DNA from: Embleya sp042956465
Lineage (GTDB): Bacteria > Actinomycetota > Actinomycetes > Streptomycetales > Streptomycetaceae
Assembly: GCF_042956465.1 (NCBI RefSeq)
Contig: NZ_JBIBGL010000004.1
Coordinates: forward strand, 310,001 to 374,000
Length of the DNA stretch: 64,000 bases
Direction of reading: 5' to 3'
Positions 50,506 through 59,493 of this stretch are shown here, piece after piece; position 1 is the stretch's first letter; each line of letters opens with the position of its first letter. The position numbers were made by a program, and so were the translations under genes. The notes under the pieces are model-generated. The model was given only the letters and a program-made list of their open reading frames with translations, was not told the DNA's origin and made no database searches.

Positions 50506-51312
50506 TCAGTGTCCCTGGAAGGTGGGCCGGTCGCCCGCCAGGAAGGCCCGTACCGCCGCGCGGTGGTCCTCGGTGCGGCCCAGTCGCTCCTGGGCCGCCG
50601 CCTCCCGTTCGAGCACGTCGGCCGTGTCCGCGAGTCGCAGCAGCGCCTTGACCTCGGCGTAGGCGGCGGTCGGTCCGGCGGCCAGGCGTCGGGCCAGGGC
50701 CAGCCCCTCGTCGGTCGCGGCACCGTCGGGCACGACGCGGTGCACGAGGCCGCAGCGGCGGGCGGCCTCGGCATCGATCCGTTCGTCGAGAAGCATCAGG
50801 GCCGCCGCCCGTGCGGGCCCCACCGCGCGGGCCAGTGCGCCGCTGACGCCGGTGTCGGCGGCCAGGCCGATCCCGGTGAAGGCGGTGGCGAAGCGGGCGC
50901 TCTCGGCCGCGACCCGCAGGTCCGCGCACAGCGCCAGGCCCAGTCCGGCGCCGACGCAGGCGCCCTCGACGGCGACGACCACCGGTTGGGGCAGCGCGTG
51001 CAGCGCGCTCACCAGCGGGTTGTACTGCGCACGCACGATGGCGAAGGCGGATGCGGGGTCGTGCTCCAGGGCGCGGGCGTGTTCCTTGAGGTCCTGGCCG
51101 ACGCAGAAGTGCCGGCCCCGGGCGGCGAGCAGGACCGCGCGAACCCTGGTCCCGTCGTCGCGCACCCGACGCACGGCGGCGAGCAGTTCGCGGCGCAGCG
51201 GCGCGTCGAGGGCGTTCCCGGCGGCGGGGCGGCGCAGTTCGAGCACGGCGACGTCGCCGTCGAGGGTGTATCCGACACGGGCGTCGTCCGGGGCGGTCTC
51301 GGTCACGGCCAT
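50506..51312 (-). CDS. paaG: Enoyl-CoA hydratase/isomerase, PaaG-like ring-epoxide isomerase
   Basis: This is a 268-residue crotonase-fold enzyme. HFCVGQDLKEHA and VEGACVGAGLGLALCADLRV form the CoA/oxyanion region. The catalytic position reads TGIGLAADTGVSGALARAVG, with Asp but no paired Glu, as expected of PaaG isomerases rather than hydratases. PaaG turns the epoxide of phenylacetyl-CoA into the oxepin. It overlaps the PaaH-like gene by 10 nt. Assignment as PaaG versus PaaB-type isomerase rests on position and the Asp. Confidence 0.8.
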   Translation of the reverse strand: MAVTETAPDDARVGYTLDGDVAVLELRRPAAGNALDAPLRRELLAAVRRVRDDGTRVRAVLLAARGRHFCVGQDLKEHARALEHDPASAFAIVRAQYNPLVSALHALPQPVVVAVEGACVGAGLGLALCADLRVAAESARFATAFTGIGLAADTGVSGALARAVGPARAAALMLLDERIDAEAARRCGLVHRVVPDGAATDEGLALARRLAAGPTAAYAEVKALLRLADTADVLEREAAAQERLGRTEDHRAAVRAFLAGDRPTFQGH

Positions 51313-52169
51313 GCGTAGAACCCCTGTCCGGTCTTGCGGCCCAACTCGCCGCAGGCGACCTTCTCGCGCAGCAGTCGGGGCGGTGCGAAGCGCTCGCCGA
51401 GGGTGGCGTGCAGGTGTTCGGCGATGGCCAGCCGCACGTCGAGGCCGACCAGGTCGGTCAGGCGCAGCGGGCCCATCGGGTGCCGGTAGCCCAGTCGCAT
51501 GGCGTCGTCGATGGCCTCGGGGGCGGCGACGCCGTCCTCGACCATGCGGATCGCCTCCAGGCCCAGGGCCAGGCCCAGCCGGCTGCTGGCGAATCCGGGC
51601 GAGTCGTTGACGACGACGTCCTGTTTGCCCAGGGCGTGGGTCCAGTCCAGGGCGCGGGCGAGCACGTCGGCGGTGGTGTCGGGGGCGCGGACGAGTTCGA
51701 CGAGTGCGGAGGCGGGGACCGGGTTGAAGAAGTGCATGCCCAGGAAGCGGCCGGGCCGGGTCAGGGCCGCGGCGAGGTCGGTGACGGACAGCGAACTGGT
51801 GTTGGTGGCCAGCACGGTGCCCGCGTCGACGACGCGTTCGGCGGCGGCGAGCAGGCGGGCCTTGAGGGCGGCGTCCTCCGGGACGGCCTCCACGATCAGG
51901 TCGGCGTGCGCGGGCAGGTGTTCGACCGCGTCGACCGTGGTCACCCGGGCGAGCACGTGCGCGGGGGGTTCGGTGCGGGTGCCGCGTGCGGCGGCGCGTT
52001 CCAGGCCGACGGCGATGCGTCCGCGGGCCGCGGCGGCGGTGTCGGGGCTGCTCTCGACGATGGTGACCGAGGAGCCGGCGGCTGCGAACGTCTGCGCGAT
52101 GCCGGCGCCCATGCGGCCGCCGCCGATCACGCCGACCACGGCGGGCGGGGCCGGTGGGATGGGGCTCAT
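51303..52169 (-). CDS. paaH: 3-hydroxyacyl-CoA dehydrogenase (PaaH-like)
   Basis: This 288-residue enzyme oxidises 3-hydroxyadipyl-CoA to 3-oxoadipyl-CoA in the lower pathway. The NAD motif is VGVIGGGRMGAGIAQTFAAAG. The catalytic His lies in MHFFNPVP, with NTSSLSVTDLA before it. The C-terminal domain has NDSPGFASSRLGLALGLEAI. E. coli PaaH is about 475 residues; this is the single-module form common in actinobacteria. AGGAG lies 6 nt before the ATG. It overlaps genes on both sides. Confidence 0.88.
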   Translation of the reverse strand: MSPIPPAPPAVVGVIGGGRMGAGIAQTFAAAGSSVTIVESSPDTAAAARGRIAVGLERAAARGTRTEPPAHVLARVTTVDAVEHLPAHADLIVEAVPEDAALKARLLAAAERVVDAGTVLATNTSSLSVTDLAAALTRPGRFLGMHFFNPVPASALVELVRAPDTTADVLARALDWTHALGKQDVVVNDSPGFASSRLGLALGLEAIRMVEDGVAAPEAIDDAMRLGYRHPMGPLRLTDLVGLDVRLAIAEHLHATLGERFAPPRLLREKVACGELGRKTGQGFYAWP

Positions 52170-52939
52170 GTGCGGCTCCTTGCGTCCAGGAAGCGGGTCA
52201 TCCGGTCCTTCTTGTCCTGGCTCTCGAAGAGCACGGCCTGGGCCAGGTCGTCGGCGATCGGATGGGCGCCGGGCGCGTCGACGACGAGTTTGGTCAGCCG
52301 CAGGGCGAGGGCCGAGGAGCGCGCCATGCGGTCCAGCAGGGCGTGCGCGCGGTCGAGGAGTTCGTCGGCGGGGACGACGTCGATGACCAGTCCCGCGGCC
52401 AATGCCGCGCGGGCGTCGAGGCGGTGGCCGGCGAGCAGGATCTGCTTGGCGACGGATTCGCCGACCAGTGCGGGCAGGAGCCGGCAGGCGCCGGCGGCGG
52501 CGAGGATGCCCAGGCCGGGTTCGGGGTTGCCGAAGACCGCGTCGGGGCCGGCGATGCGCAGGTCGCAGGCGTAAGCCAGTTCGGCGCCGCCGCCCAGGGC
52601 CCAGCCGTCGACGGCTGCGACGGTGGGCATGGGCAGTCGGCGTACCCGTTCGAACAGGCGGCTGTTGATGCCCTGCAGGGCCTGGTCGCGACCGCGGTCG
52701 CGCAGTTCGGCGATGTCGGCGCCGGCCGCGAAGACTCCGCCGTGGCCGGTGAGCAGGAGCAGTCTGGGGTCGCGCTCCAACAGGTCGCACACGGCGTGCA
52801 GTTCGCCGATCATGCGGGCGTCGATGGCGTTGTGCTCGCGCGGGCGGTGCAGGGTGACGACGACGCGGTCCGCGCGCTCCTCGATCCGCAACGTGTGGTA
52901 CTCGTGGGCCGGTTCGGGCCTGGCCCGGGTGCCGCTCAT
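52166..52939 (-). CDS. paaF: Enoyl-CoA hydratase (PaaF-like)
   Basis: This is a 257-residue crotonase-fold hydratase. FAAGADIAELRDRG and VDGWALGGGAELAYACDLRI contain the oxyanion loop and first Glu. NPEPGLGILAAAGACRLL carries the second catalytic Glu, so hydration is expected (2,3-dehydroadipyl-CoA to 3-hydroxyadipyl-CoA). It overlaps the thiolase and the dehydrogenase by 4 nt each. Confidence 0.85.
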   Translation of the reverse strand: MSGTRARPEPAHEYHTLRIEERADRVVVTLHRPREHNAIDARMIGELHAVCDLLERDPRLLLLTGHGGVFAAGADIAELRDRGRDQALQGINSRLFERVRRLPMPTVAAVDGWALGGGAELAYACDLRIAGPDAVFGNPEPGLGILAAAGACRLLPALVGESVAKQILLAGHRLDARAALAAGLVIDVVPADELLDRAHALLDRMARSSALALRLTKLVVDAPGAHPIADDLAQAVLFESQDKKDRMTRFLDARSRT

Positions 52940-54147
52940 GTGCGCTCCACGAGCATCGCGACACCCTGGCCGACGCCGACACACAGGGTGGCCAGGCCGC
53001 GCCGGGCGTGCTCGCGTTCCAGGCGTCCGAGCAGGGTCAGCACGATGCGGGCGCCGGAGCAGCCGAGCGGGTGGCCCAGCGCGATGGCGCCGCCGTCGGC
53101 GTTGACGACGTCCTCGTCCAGGCCCAGGCGCCCGATGACGGCCAGGGCCTGGGCGGCGAACGCCTCGTTGAGTTCGACCGCCGCCAGGTCGGCGATCCCC
53201 CATCCGGCGCGGGCGAGCACCTTTTCGGTGGCGGGCACCGGGCCCAGGCCCATCAGGTGCGGTTCCACCCCCGCGGAGGCGGAGGCGACGATCCGCGCCC
53301 GCGGGGTGAGGCCGTGCCGTCGCACGGCCGCCTCGCCGGCCAGGACCAGGGCTGCGGCACCGTCGGACAGGGGTGAGGCGGAGCCTGCGGTGACGATGCC
53401 GTCCGGGCGGAAGAGGGTGCGCAGGCCGGCGAGTTTGTCGAGCGTGGTCGCCGGGCGGGGGCCCTCGTCCCGGGTGACCGCGTCCGCTCCGACGGGCACG
53501 GGCACGATCTCGCGGTCGAAGTGGCCCTGTTCCCGGGCGGCGACCGCGCGTTGGTGACTGCGCAGGGCGAACGCGTCGGAGCGGGCGCGGGTGATCCCGT
53601 CCAGGGCGGCGACCTCCTCGGCGGTCTCGCCCATCGACAGGGTGATCCGGCCCGCGTCGGGGGGCGCGGCGCGATCGGCGGCGGTGAAACGGGGGTTGGT
53701 GAAGCGCCAGCCCAGGGAGGTGTCGTGCACGGCCCCGGGCTTGGCCCAGGGGGTCCCGGGCTTGTCCATCACCCACGGCGCGCGGGTCATCGACTCGACG
53801 CCGCCGGCGACCACGAGGTCGGCCTCGCCGGCGCGGATGCTCTGGGCCGCGCAGGCGAGGGCGGTCAGCCCCGAGGCGCACAGCCGGTTGACGGTGTAGC
53901 CGGGCACGATGTGCGGAAGGCCGGCCAGGAGCACGGCCATGCGGGCGACGTCGCGGTTGTCCTCGCCGGCCTGGTTGGCGGCGCCGAGGATCACCTCGTC
54001 GACGGCGTCCGCGGGGATGCCGGCACGGCGTACGGCCTCGCCGACCACGAGGGCGGCCAGGTCGTCGGGGCGGACCGTGGCCAGGGCGCCGCCGTAGCGG
54101 CCCTGCGGGGTGCGGGCGCCGTCGACGATGTAGACGGCCTCAGACAC
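52936..54147 (-). CDS. paaJ: 3-oxoadipyl-CoA thiolase (PaaJ-like)
   Basis: This 403-residue thiolase cleaves 3-oxoadipyl-CoA to succinyl-CoA and acetyl-CoA, and in E. coli also a 3-oxo-dehydrosuberyl-CoA intermediate. The nucleophile Cys is in YTVNRLCASGLTALACAAQ. ELNEAFAAQALAV, NADGGAIALGHPLGCSGARI and the final Cys in LCVGVGQG complete the site. It overlaps paaN by 8 nt and the hydratase by 4 nt. Confidence 0.9.
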   Translation of the reverse strand: MSEAVYIVDGARTPQGRYGGALATVRPDDLAALVVGEAVRRAGIPADAVDEVILGAANQAGEDNRDVARMAVLLAGLPHIVPGYTVNRLCASGLTALACAAQSIRAGEADLVVAGGVESMTRAPWVMDKPGTPWAKPGAVHDTSLGWRFTNPRFTAADRAAPPDAGRITLSMGETAEEVAALDGITRARSDAFALRSHQRAVAAREQGHFDREIVPVPVGADAVTRDEGPRPATTLDKLAGLRTLFRPDGIVTAGSASPLSDGAAALVLAGEAAVRRHGLTPRARIVASASAGVEPHLMGLGPVPATEKVLARAGWGIADLAAVELNEAFAAQALAVIGRLGLDEDVVNADGGAIALGHPLGCSGARIVLTLLGRLEREHARRGLATLCVGVGQGVAMLVERT

Positions 54148-55849
54148 CGACCGGCTCCTTCGCGGCGGGGCGGCGGGATTGCAGGGTGGCGAAGCGGGCG
54201 GTGACGAACGCGGGGTCGGACAGGGTGGCGCTGGCGGCGGGGTTGGCGGCGCTGCCGTGGAAGTCGCTGAAGGCGGCGGACTGGTTGACGAACACGCCGC
54301 CGGTGAGGTTCTCCGACAGGTGCACGCCCGCGTCCAGGGCGGCCTCGCGGGCCGCGGCCAGCACGGTCTCGCTGGTGGAGTGCACGGCGGCGGTCAACGC
54401 GCCGTGCGCGCCGACGCACTCGCGCAGGATCGCCAGACCGTGCTCGGTGGAGTCGGTGCCGATGACGAAGGAGACCGGCCCGAACCATTCGCGGGTGTAG
54501 GTGTCCCGGTCGGTGTTCGCGTCGAGGCGGGCCACCAGGGGTGTGCGCACGATCGCCTTGGGGTGCTCGGGGTGCGCGATCTCGGTCGAGGCGTGCACGG
54601 TGTGGCCCAGGGTCGCGGCCGCTTCGAGGGTGTGCCGCACGCCCTCGTTGACGATCGCGCCGAGGGTGTGCACGGCGCGCGCGGGGTCGGCGAGCAGGCG
54701 GTCCAGTGCGGCGCCCAGGTCGGCGGCGAACTCGTCGGCGGTACGGGGGCCCTGGTCGGTCGCGAAGCCTTCGCGCGGGATGAGCAGGTTCTGCGGGGTG
54801 GTGCACATCTGGCCGCTGTACAGGGACAGCGAGAAGGCGAGATTGCCCAGCAACCCGCGATAGTCGTCGGTGGAGTCCAGGACGACGGTGTTGAGCCCGG
54901 CCTTCTCGGTGTACACCGCGGCCTGGCGGGCGTTGGCCTCGAGCCAGTCGCCGAAGGCGGTCGAGCCGGTGAAGTCGACGATGCGCACGTCGGGGTGCAG
55001 GGCCAGGGTGGCGGCGCTGCGGCCGTCCGGCGCCTCGGCGGCGAGCAGCACCACGTCCGGGGAGAAACCGGCCTCGGCCAGGACCTCGCGGGCGATGCGC
55101 ACGGTGATCGCCAGGGGCAGCACGGCGCCCGGGTGGGGCTTGACCACGACCGGGTTGCCGGTGACCAGGCTGGCGAACAGGCCCGGGTAGCCGTTCCAGG
55201 TCGGGAAGGTGTTGCAGGCGATCAGCACGGCGACGCCGCGTCCGACGGGGGTGAACGTCTTGTCCAACTCCAGCGGTCCGCCCTTGCGTTGGGGCTTGCT
55301 CCAGCGGGCCGCGACGGGGTGGCGCTTTTGTTCGGCCCAGGCGTAGGCGACCGCCTCCAGGCCGCGGTCCTGGGCGTGCGGGCCGCCGGCCTGGAAGGCC
55401 ATCACGAACGGCTGCCCGGTGGTGTGCTGTACGGCGTGCGCGATCTCGAAGGTCGCCGCGTTCAGGCGGGCCAGGATCTCGGCGGCGACGCCGGCGCGGG
55501 TGTCGGGGTCGGCGACGCGCCAGGGCCCGGCGGCGGCCTTCGCGGCGGCGACGGCCTGCTCCGGGTCGAGGCGCGGATAGGAGATGCCCAGCGCACGACC
55601 GTACGGGGAGGTCTCACCGGCGAGCACGCGGCCGTCGCCGGGGTGGTCGGGCAGCGCGAACGGGCGGCCGATCTGCTCCTGGAACGCCGCCTCGCCGAGG
55701 GCGGGGGCCTGCTCGCCGTAGACGGAGGTGCTCGGCGACTCGGGGTAGGGCGTCCAGTGGTCGCGGTGCGCGGTGGCGTGCACCGCCTGCTCCAGCAGCG
55801 TGCGATGGCGCGCGAAGAAGTCGGGGCGCTCGGAGTTCACGTCGGGCAT
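54140..55849 (-). CDS. paaN: Phenylacetic acid degradation protein PaaN (aldehyde dehydrogenase)
   Basis: This is a 569-residue NAD(P)-dependent aldehyde dehydrogenase, probably oxidising the ring-opened semialdehyde-CoA to 3-oxo-5,6-dehydrosuberyl-CoA. Cofactor segments are VAVLIACNTFPTWNGYPGLF and DFTGSTAFGDWLEANARQ. The Glu is in EKAGLNTVVLD and the catalytic Cys in YSGQMCTTPQNLLIP. There is no hydratase domain as in PaaZ, so ring opening needs a separate hydratase. GAGGTGG lies 5 nt before the ATG at 55849. It is the first gene of the long paa operon, with a PaaR-type site upstream. Confidence 0.9.
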   Translation of the reverse strand: MPDVNSERPDFFARHRTLLEQAVHATAHRDHWTPYPESPSTSVYGEQAPALGEAAFQEQIGRPFALPDHPGDGRVLAGETSPYGRALGISYPRLDPEQAVAAAKAAAGPWRVADPDTRAGVAAEILARLNAATFEIAHAVQHTTGQPFVMAFQAGGPHAQDRGLEAVAYAWAEQKRHPVAARWSKPQRKGGPLELDKTFTPVGRGVAVLIACNTFPTWNGYPGLFASLVTGNPVVVKPHPGAVLPLAITVRIAREVLAEAGFSPDVVLLAAEAPDGRSAATLALHPDVRIVDFTGSTAFGDWLEANARQAAVYTEKAGLNTVVLDSTDDYRGLLGNLAFSLSLYSGQMCTTPQNLLIPREGFATDQGPRTADEFAADLGAALDRLLADPARAVHTLGAIVNEGVRHTLEAAATLGHTVHASTEIAHPEHPKAIVRTPLVARLDANTDRDTYTREWFGPVSFVIGTDSTEHGLAILRECVGAHGALTAAVHSTSETVLAAAREAALDAGVHLSENLTGGVFVNQSAAFSDFHGSAANPAASATLSDPAFVTARFATLQSRRPAAKEPVGV

Positions 55850-55906
55850 GCGATCCACCTCATGACATGCAGCGGTGATGCGGGACTGTTCGGTCCGGCG
55901 GACGTT

Positions 55907-55920
55907 ACCGAATGTTCGGT
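55907..55920. promoter_or_regulatory. PaaR-type operator upstream of paaN
   Basis: ACCGAA-TG-TTCGGT is a perfect palindrome with one change from the ACCG-N2-CG-N2-CGGT core. Read on the minus strand with its flank, it shares 14 of 18 positions with the paaA site. It lies between paaN and the divergent TetR gene. Confidence 0.65.
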
Positions 55921-56020
55921 CGGTTAACAAGGCGGTGGATGTGCCCGAAAGGCCTCGCCGGCGGCGCCGGGTGCGCGAACTGCGGCGATCGTGACCTGCG
56001 GCTGCTGACACAATGACCCG

Positions 56021-56647
56021 GTGAGCAGTACACCCGTACACAGGAACACCGGCCGCGTGGGCCGCCCCGGCTACGATCGCGACTCGCTGCTGGAGGTGGC
56101 GGTGGCCGCGTTCAACGAGCGTGGCTACGACGGCACCGGCATGGAGGAGTTGGCCAAGCGCCTGGGCCTGAGCAAGTCCAGCATCTACCACCACGTCTCG
56201 GGCAAGGAGGAACTACTCGGCCTGGCCCTGGGACGCGCCCTGGACGCCCTGTTCGCGGTTCTGGACGAGATCCCCGAGCCCGACACCTCGGCCACCGCCC
56301 GGCTGGAACACGTGGTGCACCGCAGCGTCGAGGTCCTGGCCGCCGAACTTCCCTACGTCACCCTGCTGTTGCGTGTGCGCGGCAACAGCGCCGTGGAGCG
56401 GCGGGCGCTGGACAAGCGCCGCGAGTTCGACCGTCGCGTCGCCGAACTGGTCACCCGTGCCGCGGCCGAGGGCGGCGTGCGCGCCGACGTCGACCCGCAC
56501 CTGACCAGCCGACTGCTGTTCGGCACCGTCAACTCCCTGGTCGAGTGGTACCGCCCGGACGGCGACCTGCCGGTGTCCGCCCTGGCCGGCGCCCTGACCA
56601 CGGTCCTGTTCGACGGCCTGCGCGCCGCGCCCGGGAGGCGACCGTAG
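56021..56647 (+). CDS. paaR: TetR-family repressor PaaR
   Basis: This is a 208-residue TetR regulator. GRPGYDRDSLLEVAVAAFNE and ELAKRLGLSKSSIYHHVSGK form the N-terminal HTH in the form typical of actinobacterial PaaR. The ligand domain (about 75-205) should sense phenylacetyl-CoA and release the paa promoters. The GTG at 56021 is the only start that keeps the whole HTH. It is divergent from paaN with an operator between, so it probably also represses itself. Confidence 0.85.
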   Translation: MSSTPVHRNTGRVGRPGYDRDSLLEVAVAAFNERGYDGTGMEELAKRLGLSKSSIYHHVSGKEELLGLALGRALDALFAVLDEIPEPDTSATARLEHVVHRSVEVLAAELPYVTLLLRVRGNSAVERRALDKRREFDRRVAELVTRAAAEGGVRADVDPHLTSRLLFGTVNSLVEWYRPDGDLPVSALAGALTTVLFDGLRAAPGRRP

Positions 56648-56738
56648 GCCGTGTCCGGCCACGCGGCGGGCCGCGACCCGCCGCCGGCACCGCCCCGGCC
56701 GGCGCGACATCGATCCGGGGTCGAGCCCGCGGGCGTGT

Positions 56739-57239
56739 TCACGCCTCCCAGACGGCGCCGCGGCCCGGCGCCTCCTCGAAGACCAGCCAGGTACGGGTGG
56801 AGCGCACGTTGGGAATGCTCTGGATCTGTTCCAGGACCACGTCGCGCAGCACGGTGTTGTCCGGGGTGCGCACCAGGGCCAGCACATCGTAGTCGCCGCC
56901 GACCAGCGCCAGGTGCTCGATGTAGGGGATCTCGCGCAGCCGTTCGCCGACCGCGCGCCAGGCGTTCTGCTGGATGGTGACGGTGACGTACGCGGTCGTG
57001 CCCAGGCCCACCCGCTGCGGGTTCAGGCGTGTGGTGAAGCCGGAGATCGTGCCGTCCTCGACCATGCGGCCGATGCGGGCGTAGGCGTTGGCGCGGGAGA
57101 TGTGGATGCGCTCGGCGAGAGCGCGCACGGATATCCGTCCGTCCGCGACGAGTTCGGCGATGATCGCGCGATCGGTGGCATCCGGGGCGCCGGCCAAACG
57201 TCCCGGCTCGGGACCCGTCGATGCTTCATTCTCGGACAT
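56739..57239 (-). CDS. Lrp/AsnC family regulator (BkdR-like)
   Basis: This is a 166-residue leucine-responsive-type regulator. The HTH (about 20-75) is DRAIIAELVADGRISVRALA then SRANAYARIGRMVEDGTI. The RAM effector domain includes HLALVGGDYDVLALVRTPDN. GGGAG precedes the ATG at 57239. It is divergent from the 2-oxoacid dehydrogenase operon, as Streptomyces bkdR is from bkd genes, so it probably responds to a branched-chain or aromatic amino acid. Confidence 0.85.
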   Translation of the reverse strand: MSENEASTGPEPGRLAGAPDATDRAIIAELVADGRISVRALAERIHISRANAYARIGRMVEDGTISGFTTRLNPQRVGLGTTAYVTVTIQQNAWRAVGERLREIPYIEHLALVGGDYDVLALVRTPDNTVLRDVVLEQIQSIPNVRSTRTWLVFEEAPGRGAVWEA

Positions 57240-57359
57240 TCGGCTCCCATGAGTGTCTGGTGGCGACAATTTATCGCACGATTCCGGAAATCCTTGAACA
57301 GAACTTCGACCGGATGGAGCATTCACCTGTCAAACGTCCAACGAAAGCGAGCGTCTTCG

Positions 57360-58475
57360 ATGTCTCCGATATCCGCGACGGCCCTGCGCCGGGCGATGCA
57401 GAGCTTCCTTCCCTCGCTCGCCCCGGTGCGCTTCGTCGCCGAGGACGGCACGGCCGCGCCGGAGCCCGCCGGATACCCCGCCCCGGACGACGCGCACCTG
57501 CGCGAGGCCTACCGGCGCATGGTGCTCGGGCGCCGGTTCGACACTCAGGCCACCGCGCTCACCAAGCAGGGCCGGCTCGCCGTGTACCCCTCCAGCCGCG
57601 GCCAGGAGGCCTGCCAGATCGCCGGTGTGCTCGCGCTGCGCGAGGACGACTGGCTGTTCCCGACCTACCGCGACTCGGTGGCCCTGGTCTCGCGCGGCGT
57701 GGACCCGGTCGAGGTGCTGACGCTGCTGCGCGGGGACTGGCACTGCGGCTACGACCCGGTGGCCACCCGGGTGGCGCCGCAGTGCACGCCGCTGGCCACC
57801 CAGGTGCTGCACGCCACCGGCATGGCCGAGGCGATGCGGCGCAGGGGCGAGGACCGGGTGGCGATGGCGTTCATCGGCGACGGCGGCACCAGCGAGGGGG
57901 ACTTCCACGAGGCGCTCAACTTCGCGGCGGTCTTCCGCGCGCCGGTGGTGTTCTTCGTACAGAACAACAAGTACGCCATCTCGGTGCCGCTCGCCCGACA
58001 GAGCGCGGCACCCGCGCTGGCCTACAAGGGCGTCGGGTACGGCGTGCGCTCCGAACAGGTCGACGGCAACGACCTGGTGGCGGTGCTGGCGGTGCTGACC
58101 GCGGCGGTCGCCCACGCCCGCGCCGGGAAGGGCCCGTTCCTGGTGGAGGCGCACACCTACCGCATGGACGCGCACACCAACGCCGACGACGCGACGCGCT
58201 ACCGCGACGCGGCCGAGGTGGAGACCTGGCGCGCGGCCGACCCGCTGGCCCGCCTGGAGGCGCACCTGCGCGGACGCGGCCTGCTCACGGACGAGGACGT
58301 CGCGGCCGACCGGGACGCCGCCGAGGCCTTCGCGGCCGACCTGCGCACCCGGATGAACATCGACCGCGAGGCCGACCCGCTCGAACTGTTCGACCACGTC
58401 TTCGCCGAACCGACCCCGCAACTGCGCGAGCAACGTGCCCTGCTCGCCGCCGAATCCGCTGCCCAGGAGGCCTGA
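57360..58475 (+). CDS. 2-oxoacid dehydrogenase E1 alpha subunit
   Basis: This is a 371-residue thiamine-diphosphate subunit that decarboxylates a 2-oxoacid. The ThDP motif is FIGDGGTSEGDFHEALNFAA ending VVFFVQNNKYA. The phosphorylation-loop region is HTYRMDAHTNADDATRYRD. It could be branched-chain (BkdA) or pyruvate type; the divergent Lrp gene favours branched-chain or aromatic. The ATG at 57360 has a weak ribosome site. The three-gene set has no E3 here, so lipoamide dehydrogenase must come from elsewhere. Confidence 0.87.
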   Translation: MSPISATALRRAMQSFLPSLAPVRFVAEDGTAAPEPAGYPAPDDAHLREAYRRMVLGRRFDTQATALTKQGRLAVYPSSRGQEACQIAGVLALREDDWLFPTYRDSVALVSRGVDPVEVLTLLRGDWHCGYDPVATRVAPQCTPLATQVLHATGMAEAMRRRGEDRVAMAFIGDGGTSEGDFHEALNFAAVFRAPVVFFVQNNKYAISVPLARQSAAPALAYKGVGYGVRSEQVDGNDLVAVLAVLTAAVAHARAGKGPFLVEAHTYRMDAHTNADDATRYRDAAEVETWRAADPLARLEAHLRGRGLLTDEDVAADRDAAEAFAADLRTRMNIDREADPLELFDHVFAEPTPQLREQRALLAAESAAQEA

Positions 58476-58476
58476 G

Positions 58477-59493
58477 ATGGCGACCCTCACGATGGCTCGG
58501 GCGCTGAACACCGCCCTGCGCGACGCGTTGACGGCGGACGAGCGGGTGCTGATCTTCGGTGAGGACGTCGGCCCGCTCGGCGGCGTCTTCCGCATCACCG
58601 ACGGCCTCACCCGCGACTTCGGCGAAGAGCGCTGCTTCGACACCCCGCTCGCCGAGGCCGGCATCGTCGGCCTGGCCGTGGGCATGGCGATGGGCGGCTT
58701 CAGGCCCGTGGTGGAAATGCAGTTCGACGCCTTCGCCTACCCCGCCTTCGAACAGATCGCCTCGCACGTCGCGAAGCTGCGCAACCGCACCCGCGGCCGG
58801 CTCACCCTGCCGATGGTGATCCGCATCCCGTACGCGGGCGGCATCGGCGGCGTGGAACACCACTGCGATTCGAGCGAGGCGTACTACGCCCACACGCCCG
58901 GGTTGAAGGTGGTCACCCCGGCGACGCCCGAGGACGCGTACTGGCTGCTGCGCGATGCGATCGAGGATCCGGATCCGGTGGTGTTCCTGGAGCCGAAGAA
59001 GTTGTACTGGGCCAAGGCGGAGGTCGACGTCGCCGCGCGCGGCGCCCGCGAGTTCGGTCGCGCGGTCGTGCGCCGCGAAGGCTCGGACGCGACGCTGGTG
59101 GCGTACGGGCCGTCGGTGCCGGTGGCGTTGGAAGCGGCGGAGGCGGCGGCGCTGGAGGGCCGCAGTCTGGAGGTCGTGGACCTGCGCACACTCGTACCCT
59201 TCGACGACGACACGGTGGCCGCGTCGGTGCGCCGAACCGGGCGCTGTGTGGTGATCCAGGAGGCCCAGGGCTTCGCGGGGATGGGAGCCGAGATCGCGGC
59301 CCGGGTACAGGAGCGTTGTTTCCACTCGCTGGCCGCGCCGGTGTTGCGCGTGGCCGGGTTCGACATCCCCTATCCGCCGCCGAAGCTGGAGCATGCGCAT
59401 CTGCCGGGAGTGGATCGTGTGTTGGACGCCGTGGACCGGCTCCAGTTCGACGACACCCCGGACGTGCGGCACCTCGTCAAGGGGGCGGCGTGA
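58477..59493 (+). CDS. 2-oxoacid dehydrogenase E1 beta subunit
   Basis: This is a 338-residue partner of the alpha subunit. Signatures are LTMARALNTALRDALTADER, FGEDVGPLGGVFRITDGL, DTPLAEAGIVGLAVGMAMGG and GGVEHHCDSSEAYYAHTPGL. The transketolase C-terminal part has VVDLRTLVPFDDDTV. AGGAGG lies 7 nt before the ATG, and the gene starts 1 nt after the alpha stop. The HHCDSSEAYYAH loop is the branched-chain-like form, but this is not decisive. Confidence 0.88.
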   Translation: MATLTMARALNTALRDALTADERVLIFGEDVGPLGGVFRITDGLTRDFGEERCFDTPLAEAGIVGLAVGMAMGGFRPVVEMQFDAFAYPAFEQIASHVAKLRNRTRGRLTLPMVIRIPYAGGIGGVEHHCDSSEAYYAHTPGLKVVTPATPEDAYWLLRDAIEDPDPVVFLEPKKLYWAKAEVDVAARGAREFGRAVVRREGSDATLVAYGPSVPVALEAAEAAALEGRSLEVVDLRTLVPFDDDTVAASVRRTGRCVVIQEAQGFAGMGAEIAARVQERCFHSLAAPVLRVAGFDIPYPPPKLEHAHLPGVDRVLDAVDRLQFDDTPDVRHLVKGAA

